Assembly (NCBI RefSeq): GCF_003130705.1
Contig: NZ_CP021354.1
Location: 5,642,001 to 5,706,000 of the forward strand
Reading direction: 5' to 3'
Length of the DNA: 64,000 bases
Source of the DNA: Rhodococcus oxybenzonivorans
GTDB taxonomy: Bacteria > Actinomycetota > Actinomycetes > Mycobacteriales > Mycobacteriaceae
Part shown: one piece after another, positions 57,323-64,000 of the stretch
Numbering within the stretch: position 1 is the first letter of the stretch
Layout of the letters: each line of letters begins with the position of its first letter
Program-made: the position numbers and the translations under genes
The notes under the pieces: model-generated
The model's input: only the letters and a program-made list of their open reading frames with translations
What the model was told of the DNA's origin: nothing
Databases searched by the model: none

Positions 57323-58210
57323 GTGACAGCCGAGTCACCGCTCCTCCTGCGTCACCGGCTCCAGTGGGTCGCGGCGGCGATTCTCCTCGCCCTCGTCTAC
57401 GCCGCGTCCCTCACCGTCTACGGGTTGAGCAGCAACGCGATCGAGGACGACGCGCCGTTCGCCATCGACGACGACGTGATCATGGTGCTCGTCACCGCGA
57501 AGTCGCTGCAGCCGACGGTCGACCGGATGCAGGCAGAGGTGACGATCGCCGCCGGTCAGGATTACCTCCATGCCAACGGCGATACCCTCAACCGAGATAT
57601 CACTCTCCTGCTCGTCCCCAGCACCAGCCACGAGCAGATCGTTTTCCGCGAAGGCACCGCGCCCACCACGTTCGACACCGAGTTCATCGCGAACGGCAAC
57701 GCCGCCATGTGGCCCTTCGACCGGTTCGAGGTGAATCCGATGGTGGTCGAGGCCTACGAGGGCCTCGGCGCCCAACGCGAATTGGTACCCACGGGTGTTC
57801 TCCTGGACGGGCGGGTCGACGGATGGAAGGCGAAGGCCGAACCGGTCGCGGTCGACACCGACATCTCCCGGAACGGCACCGGCGTCGACGTGCGGTTGGC
57901 GCGCACAGGCGGAAACCTCATCTACGCCGGAATTCTCCTCCTGATGATGACGACCCTCGCCGTTCTCGCCGCCTTCGTCGCATTGCAGACGTTCCGGCGC
58001 AAGCGGGCAGTCGACACCGACATGCTCGGCTGGATGGCCGCAATGCTGTTCGCCGTCGTACCCCTGCGCGGGATCCTGCCGGGCAGCCCGCCGATCGGGT
58101 CGTGGGTCGACATTGCTCTCACTGTCTGGGTGGTGTCCACGCTGGTCGCGTCACTCGCCCTGTTCGTGTTCTGCTGGTGGCGCGACAGCGAGCCCGTCAA
58201 AGGAACGTGA
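57323..58210 (+). CDS. DUF4436-family membrane protein
   Basis: The 295-aa protein has one N-terminal helix (residues 13-35), a large extracytoplasmic domain (about 36-195; containing MWPFDRFEVNPMVVEAYE) and three C-terminal helices (about 200-285) ending in a short cytosolic tail. This layout matches the DUF4436 family common in mycobacteria and rhodococci; the function is unknown. GTG at 57323. Its stop lies 5 bases from the convergent arsR stop. Confidence 0.82.
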   Translation: MTAESPLLLRHRLQWVAAAILLALVYAASLTVYGLSSNAIEDDAPFAIDDDVIMVLVTAKSLQPTVDRMQAEVTIAAGQDYLHANGDTLNRDITLLLVPSTSHEQIVFREGTAPTTFDTEFIANGNAAMWPFDRFEVNPMVVEAYEGLGAQRELVPTGVLLDGRVDGWKAKAEPVAVDTDISRNGTGVDVRLARTGGNLIYAGILLLMMTTLAVLAAFVALQTFRRKRAVDTDMLGWMAAMLFAVVPLRGILPGSPPIGSWVDIALTVWVVSTLVASLALFVFCWWRDSEPVKGT

Positions 58211-58215
58211 CCGCG

Positions 58216-58575
58216 CTACGAGCAGCAGTTCGGATCCAGCACGAAGCGCAGCGCCTCGAGCGCGTCACGTTGTGGGCGGTAATAGACGTTCATTCCGCGC
58301 CGGGTGGGGACCACCATGCCCGCCTTCTTCAGTTGCCCCAAGTGATGACTGACGGTCGATTCGGATACACCGACACCGTCGGCGAGGTCGCAGGTACAGA
58401 CCTCACCCTCGCTGGCGGACAACAGGATCGACATCAGCTTGATGCGCACCGGATCGGCAAGAGCTTTGAGCCGCACAGCCACCTCGAGCGCCCCATCGTC
58501 CGAGATGGGTCCCGACGCGACCGGGGCGCAGCAGAGTGGTGACGTCGCATCGATCAGAGGCAAGGCCTTGGGCAT
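58216..58575 (-). CDS. arsR: ArsR-family metalloregulator (arsenic/cadmium type)
   Basis: This 119-aa winged-helix repressor releases DNA when thiophilic metal(loid)s bind. Candidate metal thiols are the N-terminal SPLCCAP, the helix-3-type motif EVCTCDLAD and the C-terminal DPNCCS. The recognition helix reads VSESTVSHHLGQLKKAG. ATG at 58573-58575 with the family N-terminus. It is divergent from arsI/cadI with two palindromes between, so it surely controls that gene and itself. Whether As(III), Sb(III) or Cd(II)/Pb(II) is sensed cannot be told by eye. Confidence 0.9.
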   Translation of the reverse strand: MPKALPLIDATSPLCCAPVASGPISDDGALEVAVRLKALADPVRIKLMSILLSASEGEVCTCDLADGVGVSESTVSHHLGQLKKAGMVVPTRRGMNVYYRPQRDALEALRFVLDPNCCS

Positions 58576-58596
58576 GAACCCATTGTGCCCACCTTC

Positions 58597-58610
58597 TTGA
58601 CATACGTCAA
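58597..58610. promoter_or_regulatory. ArsR operator 1
   Basis: A perfect palindrome TTGAC-ATAC-GTCAA lies 21 bases upstream of arsR and fits the TTGA...TCAA type of ArsR-family sites. Confidence 0.6.
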
Positions 58611-58636
58611 AAAGGTGGCGCATAGTGAAGAAGTAA

Positions 58637-58652
58637 TTCGATATACATCGAA
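58637..58652. promoter_or_regulatory. ArsR operator 2
   Basis: A perfect palindrome TTCGAT-ATAC-ATCGAA lies 16 bases before the arsI/cadI start, with the same ATAC centre as operator 1 and 41 bases between centres. It would block the promoter or ribosome access of arsI. Confidence 0.6.
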
Positions 58653-58667
58653 AAGGTGGAGGATCTC

Positions 58668-59093
58668 ATGTCCCGCGTACAGCTCGCCCTCAACGTCGAC
58701 GACCTCAATCAGGCCGTCTCGTTCTACTCCAAGCTCTTCGGCACAGCGCCCGCGAAACTGAAGGAGGGGTACGCCAATTTCGCCATCGCCGAGCCCCCGC
58801 TCAAGCTCGTGTTGTTCGAGAACCCCGGTGCGGGCGGCACCATCAATCACCTTGGCGTCGAGGTGGAATCGAGTGAGGCCGTGCACTCGGAAATCGCCAG
58901 GCTGACCGAGGAAGGGTTGTTCACCGAGGAAGAACTCGGGACCACCTGTTGCTTCGCCAGCCAGGACAAGGTGTGGGTCACCGGGCCCGCCGGCGAGAAG
59001 TGGGAGGTGTATACGGTGCTCGCCGACAGCGACACATTCCGCAATGCGCCTGCCCCCGAGCAGGACGCCCCGACCGCGTGCTGTGGGTCGTAA
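58668..59093 (+). CDS. arsI: ArsI/CadI-family VOC protein (C-As lyase or cadmium-induced protein)
   Basis: The 141-aa protein has the vicinal oxygen chelate fold, nearly identical in pattern to mycobacterial CadI (Rv2641) and to ArsI, the non-haem iron dioxygenase that splits the carbon-arsenic bond of trivalent methyl- and aryl-arsenicals. The vicinal cysteines that bind As are present (GTTCCFA, Cys94-Cys95), as are Lys101 and metal-site His61 (NHLGVEV). A CCGS tail adds two more Cys. ATG at 58668 with GGTGGAGG upstream. The divergent ArsR fits either function. Confidence 0.85.
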   Translation: MSRVQLALNVDDLNQAVSFYSKLFGTAPAKLKEGYANFAIAEPPLKLVLFENPGAGGTINHLGVEVESSEAVHSEIARLTEEGLFTEEELGTTCCFASQDKVWVTGPAGEKWEVYTVLADSDTFRNAPAPEQDAPTACCGS

Positions 59094-59110
59094 CCCCTCA
59101 TCCTCAGGGG
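59094..59110 (+). terminator. Small hairpin after arsI
   Basis: CCCCT/AGGGG arms (59094-59098 and 59106-59110) with a 7-base loop directly follow the arsI stop; the larger hairpin next to it is the more likely terminator. Confidence 0.3.
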
Positions 59111-59115
59111 TCTCC

Positions 59116-59156
59116 GATCCGCCGGCGCGAGCTCACCAGCTCCGCGCCGGCGGATC
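59116..59156. terminator. Bidirectional terminator between arsI and the amidohydrolase
   Basis: A 13-bp perfect GC-rich stem (GATCCGCCGGCGC and its complement), extended by GAGCT/AGCTC after a 1-base bulge, lies between convergent genes. Its right arm reaches the stop codon of the amidohydrolase gene. Confidence 0.7.
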
Positions 59157-60030
59157 AGTCGAGCGCGAACAGCGCCGCAGCGTTGTCGTGACACACCGAG
59201 CGAAGCCAGTCCTCACCGAGATCGAACCGGGTCAGACCTTCGAGTGCGTCCAGGTACGGATACGGGATGTTGGGATAGTCGCTTCCGAACAGGATGCGTT
59301 CCTGCAGATCGGACAGCCGGTGTACAGCGTCACGCGGAAACGGGGTCGCCTCCTCGGTGTAATCGGTGAACGCCATCGTGGTGTCGAGGTACACACCGGA
59401 ATAGCGTCCCGCGAGCTCGAGGAACTCCCGATACTCGGGCAGGCCCATGTGGGCGATGATCAGGCGGAGTCGGGGGTACCGCGCCAGTAAGTCGCCGATC
59501 GGTTCGGGGCCGGTGTACTTGCCCGGCGCGGGACCGGATCCGCAATGGATGACCACCGGCACACCCGCGTCCTGCAACGCTCCCCACACCGGGTCCAGCA
59601 ACCGGTCGCCCGGTGAGTATTCGCCGACCTGAATGTGGGATTTGAACACCCGGGTGCCCGACTCGATTGCCTCGGACACGTACGCGGCCGCGGAATCCTC
59701 CGGGTAGAACGTCGCCGTCCGGAGGCAGTCGGGCGTGTGGTGGGCGAAGTCGGCCGCCCACTGATTCAGCCACGCGGCCATCTCCGGCTTGTGCGGATAG
59801 ATCATGGACGTGAACCGCCGAACCCCGAACGCACGAAGTTGCTCTACGCGCACGTCTTCTTCGTGCCGGTAGCGGATCGGCCACTCTCGCCCGGTGAGGG
59901 GGCCCACCGCGTCGAAGTACCGCCAGACCTTCTCCATCACGTTGGCGGGCATGAAGTGGGTGTGGACGTCGACGATGCCGGGCAACCCCAGCGCCCGCCA
60001 GAACTCCCGCACCCGCAGATCCTCGGTCAC
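59155..60030 (-). CDS. Amidohydrolase-family TIM-barrel metal-dependent hydrolase
   Basis: This 291-aa protein is of the amidohydrolase-2 (decarboxylase/hydrolase) group. The metal site is visible as VDVHTHFMP (HxH), VVIHCG, IIAHMGLPEY and the catalytic Asp in LFGSDYPNIPY. Such proteins decarboxylate or hydrolyse aromatic acids, but this subgroup has no known substrate. GTG start at 60028-60030 with GAGGAG upstream. It is downstream of, but separated from, the RNase HI gene on the same strand. Confidence 0.85.
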   Translation of the reverse strand: MTEDLRVREFWRALGLPGIVDVHTHFMPANVMEKVWRYFDAVGPLTGREWPIRYRHEEDVRVEQLRAFGVRRFTSMIYPHKPEMAAWLNQWAADFAHHTPDCLRTATFYPEDSAAAYVSEAIESGTRVFKSHIQVGEYSPGDRLLDPVWGALQDAGVPVVIHCGSGPAPGKYTGPEPIGDLLARYPRLRLIIAHMGLPEYREFLELAGRYSGVYLDTTMAFTDYTEEATPFPRDAVHRLSDLQERILFGSDYPNIPYPYLDALEGLTRFDLGEDWLRSVCHDNAAALFALD

Positions 60031-60079
60031 GACTTCTCCTCGATACAGACTTCTCCCGGTACCAAGTGAACCGACAGGA

Positions 60080-60598
60080 TCAGAACAGGGTGAACGCTTC
60101 TTCGGCCGCTGCAGGGGCCGCGACCGCGGGTGTAGCGGGAGCGGGAGGGGGCGCAGCTACCGGCTCACCGGATGCGACGGCCCGTGCGGCCTCACCGGCG
60201 AGTACGTCGGCCATCTCGTTGTAGTGGTTGCCGACGTGACCGCGTACCCAACGGAACCGCACGGGTCCGGAACGCTCGATGATGGCCTGGTCGATGGCCT
60301 GGACCAAAGGAAGATTCTTCACCGGGGCACCGGCCGCCGTCTTCCAGCCCTTCCGCTTCCAACCGGGCAGCCATTCCGATGCGCACTTGATGGCGTACTG
60401 GGAATCCGACTCGATCAGGAGCGGATCGGGTCCGGGATGCGCGGTGATCGCCTCGAGCAACGCCCGCAGCTCGGCGATCTGGTTGGTTCCCGAGGGTTCA
60501 CCACCGGATCGGCTGGGACCTTCGTGATTGACCCATGCCCAGCCGATCGCCCCACCGGGGTTACGCAGACAGGATCCGTCGGTACTCACGATGATCAT
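60080..60598 (-). CDS. rnhA: Ribonuclease HI
   Basis: The 172-aa enzyme cuts the RNA strand of RNA/DNA hybrids. The four acidic residues are present: Asp7 (STDGSC), Glu43 (IAELRALLEA), Asp65 (ESDSQYAI) and Asp131 (EMADVLAG), with His121. Residues after about 140 form an Ala/Pro-rich tail ending EEAFTLF, an end often used for sliding-clamp or partner contact. It is a stand-alone form, unlike the mycobacterial RNase HI-phosphatase fusion. ATG at 60596-60598; the upstream open frame is antisense to alkA. Confidence 0.92.
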   Translation of the reverse strand: MIIVSTDGSCLRNPGGAIGWAWVNHEGPSRSGGEPSGTNQIAELRALLEAITAHPGPDPLLIESDSQYAIKCASEWLPGWKRKGWKTAAGAPVKNLPLVQAIDQAIIERSGPVRFRWVRGHVGNHYNEMADVLAGEAARAVASGEPVAAPPPAPATPAVAAPAAAEEAFTLF

Positions 60599-60680
60599 GG
60601 CTGGGACTTTACGTGCGCGCCCCGACAACCGCCGGTAGCGGTGGCCGACATGTCGCCGGAGGGCGGATACGCTGCTTGCG

Positions 60681-61607
60681 ATGACGGCTTCGCTGGAGGT
60701 GGTCGAGACCACCGTGACCGCGCGGCGTCCACTGGACGTCGCGATGACGTTGCACCCCCTTCAGCGCGGTAAGGGCGACCCCTGTCACCAGCGTGCGGTC
60801 GACGGCTCCATCTGGCGGACGTCGGTGCAACCGTCCGGTCCGGTCACCTATCGCCTCACGCAAAGCGACCGCCACACCGTCCACTGTCAGGCCTGGGGCG
60901 AGGGTGCCCGCGACTTGGCGGATGGGCTGAACCGTCTCGTCGGCGAGCAGGACGAGTGCGAAGACTTCGCGCCGGAGCACCCGATCCTTGCCGAGGCCCA
61001 CCGCCGCTTCCCGCACCTGCGTCTGGGGCGCACCGACCGGGTGATGGAAGCCCTGGTCCCGGCCATCCTCGAGCAACGGGTCCACGGCATCGCCGCATTC
61101 GCGTCGTGGCGGCGTCTGGTGTGGAAATTCGGCACACCCGCCCCCGGCCCGGCGCCCGACGGAATGCGGGTGCCTCCCACCGCGCACGTGTGGCGGCGAG
61201 TCCCGTCGTGGGAGTTCCACCGCGCGAACGTGGACCCCGGCCGTGCCCGCACCATCGTGCGTTGCGCCCAGGTCGCGGACCGTCTGGAGAAGATCGTCGA
61301 CCTTTCCCCCGAGCAAGCGACCCGCCGCTTGATGTCCATCCCGGGGGTCGGCATCTGGACCGCGGCCGAGGTGACGCAACGTGCACTCGGCGATGCGGAT
61401 GCGCTGTCCGTCGGCGACTACCACCTGGCGTCGATGGTCGGGTGGTCGTTACTCGGCAAGCCCCTCGACGACGCCGAGATGGTGGCGTACCTGGAACCGG
61501 TTCGCCCGCATCGTTATCGCGCTGTGCGGTTGCTGCTGGTCAGTGGCAACGCGATCAAACCCAAGTTCGGACCGCGAACCCCCGTCGTGGACCATAGCTG
61601 GCACTGA
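60681..61607 (+). CDS. AlkA-type 3-methyladenine DNA glycosylase
   Basis: This 308-aa helix-hairpin-helix glycosylase removes alkylated purines. The hairpin LMSIPGVGIWTAAEVTQRAL and the catalytic Asp in SVGDYHLASMVGW are intact, with the N-terminal half forming the AlkA beta domain. The ATG at 60681 is divergent from RNase HI with 82 bases between. No Ada regulatory domain is attached. Confidence 0.88.
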   Translation: MTASLEVVETTVTARRPLDVAMTLHPLQRGKGDPCHQRAVDGSIWRTSVQPSGPVTYRLTQSDRHTVHCQAWGEGARDLADGLNRLVGEQDECEDFAPEHPILAEAHRRFPHLRLGRTDRVMEALVPAILEQRVHGIAAFASWRRLVWKFGTPAPGPAPDGMRVPPTAHVWRRVPSWEFHRANVDPGRARTIVRCAQVADRLEKIVDLSPEQATRRLMSIPGVGIWTAAEVTQRALGDADALSVGDYHLASMVGWSLLGKPLDDAEMVAYLEPVRPHRYRAVRLLLVSGNAIKPKFGPRTPVVDHSWH

Positions 61608-61649
61608 GGCTCCGGTGGTGGTGGCAGAGCACGGTTGTGTCCTGACCCA

Positions 61650-61671
61650 TGAACACCTGTTCAAGTGTTCA
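61650..61671. promoter_or_regulatory. SmtB/ArsR-type operator at the cobalt transporter promoter
   Basis: The hexamers TGAACA, TGTTCA and TGTTCA are each separated by 2 bases, giving one perfect inverted repeat (61650-61663) and one further half-site. TGAACA-N2-TGTTCA matches the core of SmtB/CzrA/NmtR-like sites. It covers the -35 region of a promoter with -10 TAGACT at 61682-61687. The cognate sensor is not in the window. Confidence 0.55.
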
Positions 61672-61723
61672 CACGAGAAACTAGACTGCAGAGACGGGAC
61701 AGCTGCCGGCTGAGGAGGGTGAC

Positions 61724-62431
61724 ATGGAGTCCGTAGCCATGCACATGAGTGACGGGCTGATCAATGCCCCGACGTCCGTCCTCTTCCTCGCCGTAGCGGC
61801 GGCGGGGCTCGCGGTCGCCGCGTGGCGGGCCCGTTCCGAACTCGACGATCGCACCGCCCCCATGGCCGGTCTCGTAGCCGCCTTCATCTTCGCGGTGCAG
61901 ATGGTGAATTTCCCCGTGCTTCCCGGTGTCAGCGGTCATCTCCTCGGTGGTGCGCTGGCAGCCATCCTGGTCGGGCCCTACACGGGTGCGCTCTGCATCG
62001 CGATCGTCCTGATCGTGCAGGCGCTGCTCTTCGCGGACGGTGGGCTGACCGCTCTGGGAGCGAACATCACGAACATGGCGATCATCGGGGTGACGGTCGG
62101 CTACGTCGTCGCGCTTGTTCTGCGCCGACTCGCGCGCCCCGAGGATCTTCGTCTCCGCGTGCTCGGCGCTCTCGCATTTACCGCTGCGCTGTGCGGAACC
62201 GTCGCGGCGTCGATGGGCTTCGTCCTCGAGTACGCCATCGGCGGTCAGCCCGCTGCCGGCGGCGCCACTGCGCTCGGCTCGGTGGCGGCCTACGTTCTCG
62301 GCGCCCACATCTTGATCGGAATCGGCGAAGGGATTATCACCGCCCTCACGGTCACGGCGGTGGCCAGGGCCCGACCCGACCTCGTGTATCTGCTCCGGAC
62401 CGCGCCGCGCAACGTGGCGGTGGGCGCATGA
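61724..62431 (+). CDS. cbiM: Cobalt ECF transporter substrate-binding subunit
   Basis: The 235-aa membrane protein of the CbiM family captures Co2+ for cobalamin synthesis. It has 6-7 helices; GVSGHLLGGALAAILVGPYTG and FADGGLTALGANITNMAIIG are family signatures. In CbiM/NikM the N-terminal Met-His pair binds the metal, so the native start may be ATG 61739 (MHMSDGLINAP), not ATG 61724, although the better ribosome site (GGAGGG) precedes 61724. It is the first gene of cbiMNQO. Confidence 0.93.
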   Translation: MESVAMHMSDGLINAPTSVLFLAVAAAGLAVAAWRARSELDDRTAPMAGLVAAFIFAVQMVNFPVLPGVSGHLLGGALAAILVGPYTGALCIAIVLIVQALLFADGGLTALGANITNMAIIGVTVGYVVALVLRRLARPEDLRLRVLGALAFTAALCGTVAASMGFVLEYAIGGQPAAGGATALGSVAAYVLGAHILIGIGEGIITALTVTAVARARPDLVYLLRTAPRNVAVGA

Positions 62432-62787
62432 CCGCGTCGACGCGGTCGTCCCGCCGCTTCCTTCTCGGTTTCGCTCTCGCGGTACTGCTCATCGCCGGGG
62501 TGGTGTCCTCTCTGGCGAGCTCGAGTCCGGACGGCCTCGACGCTGCCACGACGCGTGGCTGCGACACCGTCGAGACCGACACCGGCGCGTCACTGGTCGG
62601 GGACTGCATTGCGAAGAACGCCGAGGACCACCACTTGTCGGCCTCCCCGCTCGCCGACTACACGGTAAGTGGACGATCGGGTCTCACCGGAGTGGCCGGA
62701 ATCATCGGTGCGGCCGCGACCTTCGTCGTCGCGGCCGCCGCATTCCGGCTCCTCGCCCGCGGACGGCGTCACCGAGCCGGACCCTGA
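62428..62787 (+). CDS. cbiN: Cobalt transporter accessory subunit (CbiN/PDGLE type)
   Basis: The 119-aa protein has two helices (residues 11-31 and 85-108) flanking an extracytoplasmic segment with SPDGLDAAT, the PDGLE-like motif of CbiN. ATG at 62428 overlaps the cbiM stop by 4 bases. CbiN assists metal loading of CbiM. Confidence 0.87.
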   Translation: MTASTRSSRRFLLGFALAVLLIAGVVSSLASSSPDGLDAATTRGCDTVETDTGASLVGDCIAKNAEDHHLSASPLADYTVSGRSGLTGVAGIIGAAATFVVAAAAFRLLARGRRHRAGP

Positions 62788-62789
62788 TC

Positions 62790-63554
62790 ATGAGTTCCGG
62801 TCACGCGCAGCCGCTCTATCTCCACGGCACATCCCCAGTCCACCGACTCCCCGTCGAGGTGAAGATCGTGTGCGCGGTGGTGACGGTGTTCGCGGTGGTT
62901 GCCACGCCCCGCGAGGCGTTCTGGGCCTTCGCCGTGTACCTCGCAGTCCTGGCGGTGGTGTGGCGACTTGCCGGCATTGCCCTGACTTGGCTCGCCCCGC
63001 GCATGCTGATCGAACTACCCTTCGTCACATTGGCCCTGTTGTTGCCCTTCGCGGAGGGTGGCGAGCAGACGACGGTCCTCGGATTGTCGCTCTCGGTGGC
63101 CGGACTGCACGCCGCGTGGGGAATCCTGGTGAAAGGCACTCTCGGCGTGCTGGTATCACTCACTCTCGCCGCCACCACCCCCGCCCGCGATCTGCCGGTG
63201 GGACTTGCCCATCTGCACGTGCCCGCCATGTTCACCACGATCGTGGTCCTCATGCTGCGGTACCTCGATCTACTCACCTCGGAGGTCGCCCGGATGCGCA
63301 CCGCACGCTTGTCCCGGGGTGACGATCCGCGGACACTGCGCCAGATCGGCGCCACCGCCCGGGGTGTGGGCGGATTGTTCGTGCGTTCCTACGAGCGCGG
63401 CGAGCGCGTACACCTGGCCATGTTGTCGCGCGGCTTCACGGGGGCGGTTCCCACAGTCGGTGCTCCCCCGGCGTCCGCCGCGGCGTGGTCGGCCGGGCTC
63501 GTTCCTGCCGTCTGCGCGGTGGGTATCTGCCTCGCGGCCTGGACCCTCCGATGA
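62790..63554 (+). CDS. cbiQ: Cobalt ECF transporter transmembrane (T) subunit
   Basis: The 254-aa EcfT-type protein has about 5-6 helices, with the coupling-helix motifs MRTARLSRG and MLSRGFTG that contact the ATPase. ATG at 62790, 2 bases after cbiN; its stop overlaps cbiO by 4 bases. Confidence 0.92.
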   Translation: MSSGHAQPLYLHGTSPVHRLPVEVKIVCAVVTVFAVVATPREAFWAFAVYLAVLAVVWRLAGIALTWLAPRMLIELPFVTLALLLPFAEGGEQTTVLGLSLSVAGLHAAWGILVKGTLGVLVSLTLAATTPARDLPVGLAHLHVPAMFTTIVVLMLRYLDLLTSEVARMRTARLSRGDDPRTLRQIGATARGVGGLFVRSYERGERVHLAMLSRGFTGAVPTVGAPPASAAAWSAGLVPAVCAVGICLAAWTLR

Positions 63555-64000
63555 CGGCCGCCGTGCACCTCGAGGGTGTGTCGTATTCGTACCCGGACGG
63601 CAGGAAGGCACTCGACAGAATCGACCTCGCCGTGAGCCCGGGCGAACGGGTAGCGGTTCTCGGCCCGAACGGTGCCGGCAAAACCACTCTGATGCTGCAC
63701 CTCAACGGAATTCTGACCGCCTCGGACGGTCGGGTCACCATCGGCGGTGTACCAGTGTCGCGCAACACCGACCGGAACACGCTGCGCGAGGTGCGGCGGC
63801 GGGTCGGCATCGTCTTCCAGGACCCGGACGATCAGCTCTTCATGCCCTCCGTCGCGCAGGACGTCGCCTTCGGCCCGGCAAATTTCGGTGTCACCGGTGC
63901 GGCACTCGACGACCGGGTGCGCACCGCGTTGGCCGCCGTCGACATGACGTCGCATGCCGATCGCAACCCCGTTCATCTGTCGGTGGGGCAACGGCGCCGG
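63551..64000 (+). CDS. cbiO: Cobalt ECF transporter ATPase, partial at window edge
   Basis: The first 150 residues of an ABC ATPase are present. Walker A is GPNGAGKTT (residues 38-46), the Q-loop FQDPDDQLF is as in ECF ATPases, and the ABC signature reads LSVGQRRR, an accepted variant of LSGGQ. Walker B lies outside the window. It completes the cbiMNQO operon. Confidence 0.92.
   Translation, partial: MTAAVHLEGVSYSYPDGRKALDRIDLAVSPGERVAVLGPNGAGKTTLMLHLNGILTASDGRVTIGGVPVSRNTDRNTLREVRRRVGIVFQDPDDQLFMPSVAQDVAFGPANFGVTGAALDDRVRTALAAVDMTSHADRNPVHLSVGQRRR

Noticed and set aside
60599..60712. Longer RNase HI starting at 60712
   Set aside because: It would overlap the divergent alkA start, and the added residues are not seen in RNase HI; MIIVSTDGS is the family N-terminus.
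61608..61723. Cobalamin riboswitch before cbiM
   Set aside because: The gap is only 116 bases, shorter than a full B12 element plus expression platform, and I recognise no B12-box-like sequence. A repeat resembling a metalloregulator site is present instead.

Overview
The window is high-GC actinobacterial DNA, most likely from the genus Rhodococcus. This is inferred from gene content: FadE25, AgpS/DagK, a SulP-carbonic anhydrase fusion, CadI/ArsI, an SCP2-thiolase/AMACR cluster, many GTG starts and many leaderless-looking promoters. Nearly all of it is coding; no gene-free stretch exceeds about 300 bases.

Layout. 1-14769 (minus) is the 5' part of a giant non-ribosomal peptide synthetase with four modules, C-(half C)-A-T / C-A(Thr)-T / C-A-T-E / C-A-T, running off the left edge. 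Its reading frame is broken by one base near 12025. A divergent TetR gene (15002) carries a second apparent one-base loss. 15877-18782 holds fadE25, a 3-hydroxyacyl-CoA dehydrogenase and a methyltransferase. 18880-22893 holds a polytopic membrane protein, a lipoprotein with a beta-lactamase fold but no catalytic residues, and a coupled MFS exporter. A fragment of a small alarmone synthetase gene (22956-23174) lies next to an S4 RNA-binding gene.

23595-28490 (minus) is a run of aldo/keto reductase, MFS, AgpS-type flavoenzyme and DAG kinase. 28625-33066 holds ilvD, a secreted S1 protease, a DUF6319-like protein and a class III adenylate cyclase. 33077-36625 holds a 34-codon small ORF, a TetR/DHA2-exporter pair and an AurF-like di-iron oxygenase. 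36627-38912 is a SulP-carbonic anhydrase fusion. 39179-43627 holds a DUF302 gene, AhpD-like and MocR-like divergent genes, then a sulfur operon (osmC-metY) preceded by a leaderless cysteine-containing leader peptide.

43705-46011 encodes a membrane Ser/Thr kinase of unusual architecture. 46092-53666 is a TetR-controlled catabolic cluster (thiolase, SRPBCC, MaoC, SDR, double acyl-CoA dehydrogenase, AMACR) that could carry out one complete beta-oxidation cycle on an alpha-methyl-branched acyl-CoA. 53677-58210 holds a PPOX protein, an Lrp regulator with the AzlCD branched-chain amino acid exporter, a PAS-GAF-GGDEF protein and a DUF4436 membrane protein. 58216-59093 is a divergent arsR/arsI(cadI) pair with two palindromic operators. 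59155-61607 holds an amidohydrolase, RNase HI and an AlkA-type glycosylase. 61724-64000 is the start of a cobalt ECF transporter operon (cbiMNQO) with an SmtB/ArsR-type operator at its promoter.

Two near-identical palindromes (17050-17095 and 30332-30373) appear to be a dispersed terminator-like repeat. Coordinates come from hand translation and the supplied frames; family calls rest on motif recognition, not on database searches.
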